Positions 33,993 to 42,718 of a DNA stretch of 51,787 nt are shown here, one piece after another. The stretch is taken from the NCBI GenBank assembly GCA_041628815.1, contig JBFKOL010000001.1:1-51787 (forward strand). Reading direction: 5' to 3'. The notes beneath the pieces are model-generated. The model was given only the letters and a program-made list of their open reading frames with translations, made no database searches and was not told where the DNA came from. Every line of letters starts with the position of its first letter. Within the stretch, counting starts at the first letter, position 1. This DNA is from JBFKOL01 sp041628815 (lineage in GTDB: Bacteria; Bacteroidota; Bacteroidia; Chitinophagales; Saprospiraceae). Position numbers and translations under genes: made by a program.

Positions 33993-35851
33993 AACTCCTC
34001 GCAGGTCTCTATCTGTATACGGAGTTCAGAACCATTATCAACGGTAAATCCATTGTCCAGCCTCAGACCAGATGCTGATGAAAGTAGGGCACTGGCGGTG
34101 TTGGTGATGAGACCGTCATATTGCCAGTCGCTGTCTGAATGATATCCACTGTCATTTGTAATAATAGCAGGTGCGGATGCCGCATTCTCACAGATGTTGT
34201 CTGAAGGAGTAAACCTATATTCAAAATCAAAACCTTCTTCAGCCCAGCGGTCGTCCCATTCGATATAGTAGGTCTTGCCAGCCTCGACGGGCTGTTCTTC
34301 AATGATAGATGCATAGTGATAACCATTCGATGAAATGCAATCATCATCACTTGAAGCCACCAGGGTCAGGTCTTCGCAGGGCCCTTCGTAAAGAAACAAG
34401 CGCGTATCTACGCCCTGGCCACAACTCCTTATATGCAACGTACCGTTGGCGGGGATCGAAATATAATACCAGTTAGCATGCCGGGCGGGAGGATGGGTAG
34501 CTCCTTCGCCAAAAGAAGGTCCAATGGCAACTTGAGTCCCGCTGCCTGTGAGTTCTTCGGCAAGGCTGCAGATGAACCCCTGGTAATCCTGGCAGGAACC
34601 CATCGCGTTGCGAATCAAATCACCCGGTTCTGACCCGAAACCCAGGCTAAAATTGATGCCCGCTTCGGTGGTGTGACAATAGCTCATTATGGTGCCACCG
34701 TTTAAAGGAGAAGGTCCCGGAGCACAACTTCCACCCGTGGCGCAGTCGTCCAATGCTGAATCCTCCCCTGGCCCCCAGACACAATCGTGGGTGTGTGGTG
34801 ATCCGAGGTTGTGCCCCAACTCATGGGCTACGACATGGACATCCCACGAATAGGTCATGCCAGTCTCGAAATGACCTTCTATATTCGCATAGCTGTGTGC
34901 AGTGGATTTATTGCACAAAGTGTTGATTACAGCCTGACCGCCATTGTTGTTAGGAGACCCAGACATTAAGTGCGCCAATTGCCCATTAAACTGGGAGCCC
35001 AGGTATTGCTGAAAACTTACCAAAGCATCACCAGCACTTGCATCACTATAAGGATCCTCTATATCCCATATCCTGTAATCCGAAATCTGTAACACAATCG
35101 ACTCATTGTAATAGATGGCTGCCACTTCGTTTACCAGACCAAGCATGTAATCCCTGGTTTCATTGATTGAAGCATTGTTGTTCAAAAACATTGCATAGTC
35201 ACATTCGATATAGACATAAAGCGTATCGTATGAGGTGTTAGCGGACTTAACTACGGATCCGGACTTTGAAGTTGTATCGACATGATGATTTTCAGTGTTT
35301 GTATGGCAATTAAATGAATGGCGAGACTGATCTGGCTGTTCCTTGAAAAACAGGGATTCACTGGATCGATTGTCTGATGGTGTTATCAGGTAGTGACCCG
35401 TTTCGTCGGCAAGTAGGCCGCTGATACCTGAAGTTGTGATGTTCAAGGAGACCATAGAATTGGGTTTATCTTTCAGGACGCCGTGGTAAAACACATTTAA
35501 CCCGGATGGATGAGATGACGGTAGTAAATCGAAGCGTTTAAGCCAAAGCTCCATTTGTTTGTCTTGATAAATGACAGGCAAGAGAATTTCAAGGACTTCG
35601 GGCTTAGTCTTTTGGATGTTTTCCTTTACGGAAGATTGTATTTCTAATGAGATCGTAGCAGTTTCAGGGCCCCGATCTTCAAGATGCAAGGATTTCACCT
35701 GGCGAAAAAGAGGGTAAGATTTAGATTTGGCAAGACCGCGATGTGCCAAGATCTCACGATACAGGTTTTGTGCATTGGTGGGTGCAGCGATGATGAACGC
35801 TGCAGCCAGTATTCCTATGACATAAAGTTTGCCATGGATTGTTGATTTCAT
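33971..35851 (-). CDS. Secreted reprolysin-like zinc metalloprotease
   Basis: 626 residues with signal peptide VIGILAAAFIIAAPTNAQ after a short basic start. A propeptide-like region of about 200 residues precedes a metzincin catalytic domain whose zinc site HELGHNLGSPHTHDC (about residues 340-354) is H-E-x-x-H-x-x-G-x-x-H with a following D, as in reprolysin/M12B peptidases. The Met-turn is probably IMSYCHT. Downstream is a beta-rich prepeptidase-C-like region (LHIRSCGQGVDTRLFLYEG) and a short end domain (GLRLDNGFTVDNGSELRIQIETC) that resembles small C-terminal repeats of Bacteroidota exoproteins. I do not see a canonical type-A T9SS tail. It should degrade protein outside the cell. Confidence 0.9.
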   Translation of the reverse strand: MKSTIHGKLYVIGILAAAFIIAAPTNAQNLYREILAHRGLAKSKSYPLFRQVKSLHLEDRGPETATISLEIQSSVKENIQKTKPEVLEILLPVIYQDKQMELWLKRFDLLPSSHPSGLNVFYHGVLKDKPNSMVSLNITTSGISGLLADETGHYLITPSDNRSSESLFFKEQPDQSRHSFNCHTNTENHHVDTTSKSGSVVKSANTSYDTLYVYIECDYAMFLNNNASINETRDYMLGLVNEVAAIYYNESIVLQISDYRIWDIEDPYSDASAGDALVSFQQYLGSQFNGQLAHLMSGSPNNNGGQAVINTLCNKSTAHSYANIEGHFETGMTYSWDVHVVAHELGHNLGSPHTHDCVWGPGEDSALDDCATGGSCAPGPSPLNGGTIMSYCHTTEAGINFSLGFGSEPGDLIRNAMGSCQDYQGFICSLAEELTGSGTQVAIGPSFGEGATHPPARHANWYYISIPANGTLHIRSCGQGVDTRLFLYEGPCEDLTLVASSDDDCISSNGYHYASIIEEQPVEAGKTYYIEWDDRWAEEGFDFEYRFTPSDNICENAASAPAIITNDSGYHSDSDWQYDGLITNTASALLSSASGLRLDNGFTVDNGSELRIQIETCEEFQSSSNE

Positions 35852-36082
35852 CTCGTTTTTCTCAGGGTTCGCAATGGTAGATTGCCTCCTGGAAAATTGG
35901 GGTTGGTTATGCTACTGGGTCATTAATGATGAACCTGTATTATGTTGACTGTTTTTGCAGTTGTCATCACATGTTTTACTCAGGTGTTTTTGTAAGGTGA
36001 CTGACAGATTGCCGATGTTCCTGAGTCTTCACGGTTTTATTGAGAGGTTGAAACATGAGTGGGTAATATGCGTTTTTAAGGG

Positions 36083-36634
36083 ATGAGGCGTCTATTTATG
36101 GCGGTGTTGTCCGTGGTTTTTTGTACACAAGTCGTTTGCGCACAATTCATTGTTACGAACGTCAATGCCGTCTGGGATGACGACTTCACCCAGTGGGAGA
36201 TCACGTGTTTTGGCGAAGAAGAACTGGACATTACGGGCACCTTGTCTCTGCGATGGCCGCTGCAACGCAACTGGCAAGAATGGATTTATCAATTTGAGGA
36301 GTATTCAGGTTTTATTCGTACCAAGTGGCCGGGCAACCTGAACGAATGGGAGTTGCGTGGCAACAACAAAGTAATTGCTATCAGGTCAAGGTGGCGCAAT
36401 GATGTGAATGAATGGGTCACGATGGAAGGAGATCGAAGGATCCTGGTAGAAACGGAGTATACCAACAATGCAAATGTTTGGATGGCAGAATACAGAGGTC
36501 AAAAAATGGTCATTTATACGGAATACATCGATGATCCCAGAGACTGGATCGTAGAAGATAACATGCGCGATGTGAGCGTGGAACAAAAGATCGGCATGCT
36601 GTTTATAGCTCTTTTTCAGAGCATTCCGAAATGA
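36083..36634 (+). CDS. Small secreted protein made of 22-residue W-x6-W repeats
   Basis: 183 residues; signal peptide MRRLFMAVLSVVFCTQVVCAQ. I recognise no named family. The mature chain is a tandem array. Four exact 22-residue units begin WPGNLNEW, WRNDVNEW, YTNNANVW and YIDDPRDW, preceded by two longer, looser units beginning WDDDFTQW and WPLQRNWQEW. Each unit has an aromatic residue, six residues, a Trp, then a short turn often with Gly, and a strand of alternating hydrophobics (VIAIRSR, ILVETE, MVIYTE). This predicts repeated beta-hairpins, perhaps a small beta-solenoid or open sheet. It is flanked by the metalloprotease and bcp, with no functional hint. Confidence 0.8.
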   Translation: MRRLFMAVLSVVFCTQVVCAQFIVTNVNAVWDDDFTQWEITCFGEEELDITGTLSLRWPLQRNWQEWIYQFEEYSGFIRTKWPGNLNEWELRGNNKVIAIRSRWRNDVNEWVTMEGDRRILVETEYTNNANVWMAEYRGQKMVIYTEYIDDPRDWIVEDNMRDVSVEQKIGMLFIALFQSIPK

Positions 36635-36700
36635 TGGAGTTTATAGCCGTAGCTGAAGTTACCTTAATGATGAAGTGAAAGTTTACGGACCTACCTTTGA

Positions 36701-37189
36701 TTAAGTCCGTTGCATTGCCTCTGATCCCCGTCCTATGACTTCAAGGATTTGGTCGGCATGACTCTTGGTAATGACTTTATCGATAATATGCGTTATCGTA
36801 CCATTTTCATCCAGTAGAAGCGTTGTACGATAGACACCTGTAATCTCTCTACCCATAAATTTTTTCGGTCCCCACAGGCCATATTTTTGGATGATTTCTT
36901 TCTCAGGATCTGCCACCAGGCTGTACTGGAATTCATATTTATCAATGAATTTTTTGTGCTTAGTGTATTTATCAGGACTGATGCCCAAAATTTCATATCC
37001 CTCTTTCCTGAGATTTTTATAACCATCACGAAGACTGCACGCTTCCTTGGTACAACTGGGAGAATCATCTTTTGGATAAAAAAACAAGATCATCTTTTTA
37101 CCCCTGTAATCTGAAAGTTTAACCACTTTTCCGTCCTCATTCTGGGCGGCAAAATCGGGGGCTTTATCTCCTACTTTTAATTTTTTCAT
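36701..37189 (-). CDS. bcp: Thioredoxin-dependent peroxiredoxin, Bcp/PrxQ type
   Basis: The open frame reaches 37258, but the family start is the ATG at 37189 (MKKLKVGDKAPDFAAQNEDG), giving 162 residues, normal for Bcp. The active site FFYPKDDSPSCTKEACSLRD holds the peroxidatic Cys (P-x3-S/T-x2-C) and a second Cys five residues later, the usual helix-alpha2 resolving cysteine of PrxQ proteins. WGPKKFMGREITGVYRTTLL carries the conserved Arg. It reduces hydrogen and organic peroxides in the cytoplasm using thioredoxin. It lies 69 bp after the M23 peptidase start region's downstream neighbour and is transcribed in the same direction. Confidence 0.93.
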   Translation of the reverse strand: MKKLKVGDKAPDFAAQNEDGKVVKLSDYRGKKMILFFYPKDDSPSCTKEACSLRDGYKNLRKEGYEILGISPDKYTKHKKFIDKYEFQYSLVADPEKEIIQKYGLWGPKKFMGREITGVYRTTLLLDENGTITHIIDKVITKSHADQILEVIGRGSEAMQRT

Positions 37190-37258
37190 GCCTAACCATT
37201 TAACAAGAAACCAACAAGAAATGCAATTGTTTAATTTATTTTGTAAAAAATTAAACAA

Positions 37259-38932
37259 TTAGTAAGTAAAGTTTACTGCAGTACTCGATGTGTTGGATCT
37301 CGAGTCCTTCGCAGTAATACTCAGTTGTCTGGACTTTGCGATTTTAGGTAAGTCGATTTTGGCACTGATGGTATGAGTTTTAAGGTCATAGCTGCAGAGT
37401 ATCCATTCCCCGTCGATCCGTACATCAAATTGAGTTTGATCTGCGGATTTTTGAGGCAGCAAATCATCTTTTATCAGCACCTTCAAGACATCAGAGTTGG
37501 GTCCTGGCAGGTTCAAGATTTCGATGGAAGGAGAAATAGTATCGATCATAAACACAAAGGAATCCAAGGAAGAAACGCGCCCCTCATAGAGCGTGTCATT
37601 AACACATTTGCCTCCATGATTCAACCATTCATCGCTCCCGTTAAGGCTAGCGAGAACAACTCTCCTGTCGCACTGCCGAATTTTGGTTTGTATGACAATG
37701 GGGTTAAATACCGGCACCGGTATGTCCTGCTTGAGATTGATCCAAAGTGAATCAGCAAGAACGCTCAGCCTGGTAGGAGTCGTGAACGTTCCGGCAGTGA
37801 TCAATACTTGGTGACCTGCAACTGAAATGTACCTGTTTTTATCGGGAATTACGCGCAATCTGTTGTCATCTTGAAAATGGGCATTGAGTGTATTTGTACG
37901 CTTGAGCGTGCAATTGAGTCGGCTCTTGTTGCCATGGAAGTCAGAGATGATGATTTGCACTGAACGGGGTATGTCCTCGTACAAGTCAATTTTACCCATG
38001 GCGTCATCGAGCTGATAGATTTTCAAGCCATTGTGCTTTTCCTTGTAGCATTTTGAGATGTATTTTTTTTCGAGCTTGCCTTCGTAATCCATGTGCGAGT
38101 GTAAATACTTGCTTTCTGAAAATGGAATTTCATCCAGGCGAAAAGAAAAACTGGGCACACCATCGACGAAAGCTTCCAGGCCATATATACCGTTGTGGTT
38201 GGATGCACCATTCATTGTGTCATAGGTATGAACACCCATGCCTACCAATAATGCACCCACTCGAATTGTACCCGATATGGGAGTGTAAGTTCCGTCCTCT
38301 GTTTTTTCTACAGCGAAATATTGTTTTGAGAGCACCTCTTCGTCGGGCGATAATTCGTAAACGGTGATTCCCCTTACAACAGGCGCATGATCGTCACTGG
38401 GCATGATACCAAAATGAAACGGGTTAAGCGGAGTCTGGTTACCCTTCTCACGGATTTCGAAATGAAGATGGGGGCCCGATGACTGGCCGGTGTTGCCCAT
38501 AATACCCAGAAATTCACCCTGAATGACAGGTAATTGGTTGCTATCGGGAAACAGCTGAATGCTGTAGACTTTTCTTTTGTACATCTCAGATTCAACAAAA
38601 CGCTGAATCTCAGGGGCGAAACGATCGAGGTGGGCATATACCGATGTGTAGCCCTGAGGATGATCCACATATATGGCATTACCGTACCCGCCAGGGAAAA
38701 CCGATATCCGGGAGACATGTCCTTGCGCAATGCTTCTAACGCTGTCAATACCCCATCCCATTTGTGGTTTGAAATCTATTCCAGCATGAAAGTGCCTTGA
38801 TCTTGGTTCGCCAAAAGATCCCGATAAAATGATCTTTCCGGACAATGGTGATTGGAATTCACGTGTTTCTCCCTGACTTGAAACGGCATGAGCGAACATT
38901 ACAAGAAACAAAGGGAGAATCAGCAATTTCAT
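37259..38932 (-). CDS. Exported M23-family metallopeptidase
   Basis: 557 residues with signal peptide MKLLILPLFLVMFAHAVSSQ. The LytM/M23 domain lies right after it (residues about 28-190). Its zinc ligands are in RHFHAGIDF (H-x3-D) and PHLHFEIRE (H-x-H), with GYGNAIYVDHPQGYTSVYAHL between them, so the enzyme looks catalytically complete. The remaining about 360 residues are beta-rich and of unknown function; Bacteroidota often carry this long form. Expected in the periplasm, where it would cut peptidoglycan cross-bridges. Its start overlaps the end of meaB by four bases (ATGA), so the two are translationally coupled. Confidence 0.93.
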   Translation of the reverse strand: MKLLILPLFLVMFAHAVSSQGETREFQSPLSGKIILSGSFGEPRSRHFHAGIDFKPQMGWGIDSVRSIAQGHVSRISVFPGGYGNAIYVDHPQGYTSVYAHLDRFAPEIQRFVESEMYKRKVYSIQLFPDSNQLPVIQGEFLGIMGNTGQSSGPHLHFEIREKGNQTPLNPFHFGIMPSDDHAPVVRGITVYELSPDEEVLSKQYFAVEKTEDGTYTPISGTIRVGALLVGMGVHTYDTMNGASNHNGIYGLEAFVDGVPSFSFRLDEIPFSESKYLHSHMDYEGKLEKKYISKCYKEKHNGLKIYQLDDAMGKIDLYEDIPRSVQIIISDFHGNKSRLNCTLKRTNTLNAHFQDDNRLRVIPDKNRYISVAGHQVLITAGTFTTPTRLSVLADSLWINLKQDIPVPVFNPIVIQTKIRQCDRRVVLASLNGSDEWLNHGGKCVNDTLYEGRVSSLDSFVFMIDTISPSIEILNLPGPNSDVLKVLIKDDLLPQKSADQTQFDVRIDGEWILCSYDLKTHTISAKIDLPKIAKSRQLSITAKDSRSNTSSTAVNFTY

Positions 38933-39975
38933 TGATTATCAATATGAATACTAATAGATTTTTGAAGGATGCTCAGGGCATCAAAGGGTGAAATTTTCCC
39001 TTTTGTTACCTGTTCTTGGAGGTTATTGGCAAGTGGCAGTTCCTTAAATTTTTTGATCAGCTGCGTGCTCACCTCTTCAATAAAAATTTTGGATACCCAT
39101 TTCGATGATGAGGTCAGCCTTTTCTTTTCCTTCTGGCCTGATTTCTCAATCGTTTCAAAGAATGAGTCGATCGTTTTTGCGATGGATTTCCAGCCTTCTC
39201 CAGTCTTACTTGAATAGAGCAGGTACGGTGTTTGCCAGTCTCCTTTTTCCGATGGCGATGAATGCGTGGCAGATTGGTATAAAGATCGGGTAGATCCCGC
39301 CAGCTCCTGCAATCCGGAGTCGGCTTTGTGAACGATACATATATCGGCGATCTCGAGTATCCCTTTCTTCATTCCTTGCAGTTGATCACCACCGCCCGGG
39401 CTGAGTAGGAGGATCGAACAATCTACGAGATCGAATACCTCTGTCTCATTTTGTCCTGCCCCGACGGTTTCTAGAATGATGAGTTCTTTTCCTGCCGCCT
39501 CGCAGAGGATGATAGCCTCAAATGTGTGGAGATTAAGACCTCCCAAATGATGTCTTGCTGGGCTGGGCCGGATGAATATTTCCTTTTTACCGGCCAGTCT
39601 TTGCATCCTCGTTTTATCGCCCAGAATGCTACCTTTTCCAAATTGGCTGCTGGGATCTATGGTGAGTATCGCGATGTTGTCGTCCTTCAAGGACCAATTG
39701 CTGATCATCGAATCAATAAAAGTACTTTTTCCCACTCCGGGACTTCCGGTGACGGCCATGCGCCGTGAGTTTCCGGAGTATGGATAACACTTCGTAAGAA
39801 TTTGTGAGGCCAGTGCCTTGTGGTCTTTCTGGTCGCTTTCGAGAATGGTAATAGCTTCTGAAAGGACGTAATCATTGCGGGCCGATAAAATCCCTTCCAG
39901 ATAATAATCCAGTGTCTTTGGATCTTTGCGGATCAAGTTCAAATAATCGTCAATATGAGGATTGAAACCATTCAT
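38929..39975 (-). CDS. meaB: Methylmalonyl-CoA mutase-associated GTPase MeaB (ArgK family)
   Basis: 348 residues, close to the family norm of about 330. The P-loop GSPGVGKSTF lies near residue 77, followed by ILTIDPSS and GDKTRM, both characteristic of MeaB/ArgK. ETVGAGQNETEV contains the conserved G3/switch region, and IVHKAD is the base-recognition motif in the slightly altered form seen in this family. The protein is a G3E GTPase that protects and loads cobalamin into methylmalonyl-CoA mutase. The mutase genes are not in this window. It is the first gene of a coupled pair with the M23 peptidase and is divergent from iscS. Confidence 0.93.
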   Translation of the reverse strand: MNGFNPHIDDYLNLIRKDPKTLDYYLEGILSARNDYVLSEAITILESDQKDHKALASQILTKCYPYSGNSRRMAVTGSPGVGKSTFIDSMISNWSLKDDNIAILTIDPSSQFGKGSILGDKTRMQRLAGKKEIFIRPSPARHHLGGLNLHTFEAIILCEAAGKELIILETVGAGQNETEVFDLVDCSILLLSPGGGDQLQGMKKGILEIADICIVHKADSGLQELAGSTRSLYQSATHSSPSEKGDWQTPYLLYSSKTGEGWKSIAKTIDSFFETIEKSGQKEKKRLTSSSKWVSKIFIEEVSTQLIKKFKELPLANNLQEQVTKGKISPFDALSILQKSISIHIDNQ

Positions 39976-40162
39976 GTCGCAATGATTGTGTGCGAGAATC
40001 CCTCATTGTCCTTCAAAAATGCCAAGTGATTTTGGAATGCTGATTGTTCCAACCTCAGCCTTATAGCGGAAAATAATCGGGAAAGATAATGGAATATTCC
40101 ATAAACTTGTGGAACCAAATGAACGTTTCGGCGTTATTCCATTCAAAAGTAATAAAGGTTTC

Positions 40163-41383
40163 ATGGCAGTAAGAAAGATATATCTTGACAACAATTCGAC
40201 GACTCCGTGTGATCCGAGGGTCGTGGAGGCAATGTTGCCTTATTTCAATGAACATTTTGGCAATGCGGCAAGCCGTAGTCATCCTTTTGGCTGGCAAGCC
40301 GAAGAAGGTGTGGATTACGCCCGTGAGCAAATCGCACGACTGATCAATGTCAATCCTAAGGAGATCATCTTCACATCCGGAGCTACCGAATCTGACAACC
40401 TGGCGCTGAAAGGGGTCTATGAGATGTACGCCCGAAAAGGTAATCACATCATAACCCTTCAAACGGAGCATAAGGCTGTGCTGGATTCGTGTAAAATACT
40501 TGAAAAGAAAGGAGCGGAGGTGACCTATTTGTCTGTTGGAAGGGACGGCCTCGTCGATTTACAACAGCTCGAAGATGCCATAAAGGACAAAACCATACTG
40601 GTATCGGTAATGTGGGCCAATAATGAAACCGGCGTGATTCAACCAATGAAGGAGATAGGTGAGATATGTGCCAAACACGGTGTCTTGTTTATGAGTGATG
40701 CGACTCAGGCTGTCGGGAAGATACCGGTAGATCCCAAGGCTGTAGGCATCCATCTCATGGCGTTTACCGCGCACAAGATGTATGGGCCAAAAGGATGTGG
40801 CGCTCTCTTCGTAAACAGGAAAAATCCTCGGGTCAAAGTAACGGCCCAATTGGATGGTGGTGGGCATGAACGGGGCATGCGAAGCGGTACGCTCAACGTG
40901 CCTGGAATTGTTGGCTTCGGTACTGCCGCTGAATTGGCGCGTCATGAGATGAAGGAAGAAGCCCAGCGGCTTAGTGTCTTGCGAGACAAGTTGGAGAAAG
41001 GCCTGATGGCCGGCCTCGAAGAAGTATACATCAATGGCACCACCCAACACAGGATGCCACATGTGACCAACCTTTCCTTTAAACATGTTGAAGGGGAAGG
41101 GCTGATGATGACATTCAACCAGAACATAGCTGTTTCATCCGGATCGGCATGTACTTCAGCATCTCTGGAACCAAGTTATGTCTTGATGGCTTTGGGACTG
41201 GGAGACGACTTGGCACATTCATCCATCCGTCTCAGTCTCGGCAGGTTTAACACCGAGGAAGATGTGGATTTTGCCATCGAAGCTATCTCAAAAGGTGTCA
41301 ACCATATGCGTGACCTCAGTCCCATATGGGAAATGTACAAAGAAGGTGTGGATCTCGACAGCGTGGTTTGGACTGCACATTGA
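40163..41383 (+). CDS. iscS: Cysteine desulfurase IscS
   Basis: The family start is the ATG at 40163 (MAVRKIYLDNNSTTPCDPRV); the frame extends upstream to an ATG at 40109 that adds 18 residues without similarity. 406 residues. The PLP lysine is in TAHKMYGPKG, phosphate-binding residues in TSGATESDNLAL, and the mobile sulfur-carrying Cys is in SSGSACTSASLEPS, with the longer loop typical of IscS/NifS group I enzymes. It takes sulfur from cysteine and passes it to the scaffold protein IscU, encoded 64 bp downstream. Confidence 0.96.
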   Translation: MAVRKIYLDNNSTTPCDPRVVEAMLPYFNEHFGNAASRSHPFGWQAEEGVDYAREQIARLINVNPKEIIFTSGATESDNLALKGVYEMYARKGNHIITLQTEHKAVLDSCKILEKKGAEVTYLSVGRDGLVDLQQLEDAIKDKTILVSVMWANNETGVIQPMKEIGEICAKHGVLFMSDATQAVGKIPVDPKAVGIHLMAFTAHKMYGPKGCGALFVNRKNPRVKVTAQLDGGGHERGMRSGTLNVPGIVGFGTAAELARHEMKEEAQRLSVLRDKLEKGLMAGLEEVYINGTTQHRMPHVTNLSFKHVEGEGLMMTFNQNIAVSSGSACTSASLEPSYVLMALGLGDDLAHSSIRLSLGRFNTEEDVDFAIEAISKGVNHMRDLSPIWEMYKEGVDLDSVVWTAH

Positions 41384-41423
41384 ACGCAGTAGATCGAGGG
41401 AACATTCTCCGTATGAATATTGT

Positions 41424-41431
41424 TACCTTTG
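41424..41431 (+). promoter_or_regulatory. Candidate Bacteroidota -7 box (TACCTTTG) upstream of iscU
   Basis: TACCTTTG fits TAnnTTTG, the -7 element of the Bacteroidota primary sigma factor, 16 bp before the iscU ATG. No well-placed TTG (-33) is visible, so a separate iscU transcript is possible but unproven. Confidence 0.45.
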
Positions 41432-41447
41432 CATAAATCAAATACAA

Positions 41448-41840
41448 ATGGCTTACTCACAGAAAGTTTTGGAACACTTTAAAAATCCACGCAATGTGGG
41501 CACACTGGATAAAACCAAGAAAACGGTCGGTACGGGTTTAGTTGGTGCGCCGGAATGTGGTGACGTGATGAGACTCCAAATTGAAGTCGATGAAGGCACT
41601 CAAAAAATCGTTGATGCCAAGTTCAAAACATTTGGTTGTGGCTCGGCAATAGCCTCCAGTTCTCTGGCTACAGAATGGTTGAAAGGCAAGTCGATTGACG
41701 ACGCGATGAAAATAGATAATATGGACATCGTCGAAGAATTGGCCCTGCCACCCGTCAAAATCCATTGTTCGGTCTTGGCGGAGGACGCGATCAAAAGTGC
41801 CATTGGCGACTACAAGAAGAAAAACAATATGGCTGATTGA
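41448..41840 (+). CDS. iscU: Iron-sulfur cluster scaffold protein IscU
   Basis: 130 residues from the ATG at 41448 (MAYSQKVLEHFKNPRNVGTL); the open frame extends upstream into iscS in another frame but that part is spurious. The three scaffold cysteines are in GAPECGDVMRLQI (with the conserved Asp two residues on), FGCGSAIASSSLA, and PPVKIHCSVLAEDAI, the last containing the L-P-P-V-K chaperone-recognition motif. It assembles [2Fe-2S]/[4Fe-4S] clusters on sulfur from IscS. It lies between iscS and iscA. The chaperone and ferredoxin genes (hscBA, fdx) are not in the cluster. Confidence 0.97.
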   Translation: MAYSQKVLEHFKNPRNVGTLDKTKKTVGTGLVGAPECGDVMRLQIEVDEGTQKIVDAKFKTFGCGSAIASSSLATEWLKGKSIDDAMKIDNMDIVEELALPPVKIHCSVLAEDAIKSAIGDYKKKNNMAD

Positions 41841-41866
41841 CAGATCAGTCTTAAAAGATCGGATTC

Positions 41867-42193
41867 ATGCTTTTTGTTGGTGACAGTGCCAAATCAAAGA
41901 TTGAAGAACTCATGCGCCATGAGGACTTGGGGGAGGATTTCTTCGTCCGAGTATCTGTAACCAGTGGCGGCTGTTCAGGTCTGACCTACCATATGGATTT
42001 TGACAATGAGTCAAGAGAAAATGATCAGGTATTTGAAGACAATGGCGTCAAAGTGGTCACAGATCTAAGAAGTTTTTTGTACCTGTGCAACACTACGCTT
42101 GAGTTTAGTGGTGGCCTGAACGGCAAGGGTTTTTACTTCAACAATCCCAATGCCGCCCGGACTTGCGGATGCGGCGAAAGCTTTGCCGTCTAA
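41867..42193 (+). CDS. iscA: A-type iron-sulfur carrier (IscA/ErpA/HesB family)
   Basis: 108 residues. The three conserved cysteines are present: SVTSGGCSGLTYHMDF and the C-terminal TCGCGESFAV (C-x-C). NPNAARTCGCG is the family ending. It receives and transfers iron-sulfur clusters downstream of IscU. It starts 26 bp after the iscU stop, in the same direction, so it is part of the same operon. Whether it corresponds to IscA, ErpA or SufA functionally cannot be decided from sequence. Confidence 0.92.
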   Translation: MLFVGDSAKSKIEELMRHEDLGEDFFVRVSVTSGGCSGLTYHMDFDNESRENDQVFEDNGVKVVTDLRSFLYLCNTTLEFSGGLNGKGFYFNNPNAARTCGCGESFAV

Positions 42194-42291
42194 TCCAGGG
42201 TTTCCCATGATAAAGATTTTTTCGGTAGGGTTTAATTTAAGCCCGCGGTGAAATTTTTAATTTTGTTCGTAATCGGGTATGATTATTGAGC

Positions 42292-42299
42292 TACCTTTG
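42292..42299 (+). promoter_or_regulatory. Candidate -7 box (TACCTTTG) before the DUF2304 gene
   Basis: TACCTTTG matches TAnnTTTG and lies 20 bp before the TTG start at 42320. The nearest upstream TTG (42263-42265) is 26 bp away, longer than ideal. Confidence 0.45.
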
Positions 42300-42319
42300 T
42301 TGCAAAACCAGGTCTACTC

Positions 42320-42718
42320 TTGGAAGTTTATCAATTTATAGCACCGGCGCTGGCATTTTATTACATCGTTCGGCTTATCGTTGAGTTCAGGAAAAGAAAA
42401 AAGTTCCTGTTCACCAATGTAGTATGGCTTGGTTTCTGGGTGATCATTGGCATTTTGGGGATTATCCCTCATGAATTGTCAACGAAGATTGCCGCATGGT
42501 TGGGATTTGCCAGCAATATCAATGCCATCATATTTATTGTTCTGGCTTTTGTCATAATCCTTACGTTCTACCTATCTGGTAAAATTGACAATCTCGAAAG
42601 AAAAATTACCGAACTCGTCCGACAGTTGGCACTCGACGAAAGCAAGATAAGGGAGCTGGAGAGAAAGCGTCTTACGGATCAGCAGGAAAGCGAGCGCTCG
42701 GTACTGGAAAAGGTATGA
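42320..42718 (+). CDS. DUF2304 membrane protein, TTG start
   Basis: 132 residues. Three hydrophobic segments (about residues 6-22, 34-50, 66-86) are followed by a basic and acidic coiled-coil-like tail (KIDNLERKITELVRQ). This is the DUF2304 layout, a family regularly found beside glycosyltransferases of surface-polysaccharide and dolichol-type pathways. The frame has no ATG at all: an in-frame TGA lies at 42287-42289 and the only suitable start is the TTG at 42320, just after a TACCTTTG box. The last codons overlap the glycosyltransferase ATG by four bases (ATGA), indicating coupling and a shared role in glycan assembly at the inner membrane. Confidence 0.8.
   Translation: MEVYQFIAPALAFYYIVRLIVEFRKRKKFLFTNVVWLGFWVIIGILGIIPHELSTKIAAWLGFASNINAIIFIVLAFVIILTFYLSGKIDNLERKITELVRQLALDESKIRELERKRLTDQQESERSVLEKV

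Noticed and set aside
41262..41447. Upstream extension of the iscU frame
   Set aside because: It runs through the iscS coding end in another frame; the conserved IscU start is at 41448.
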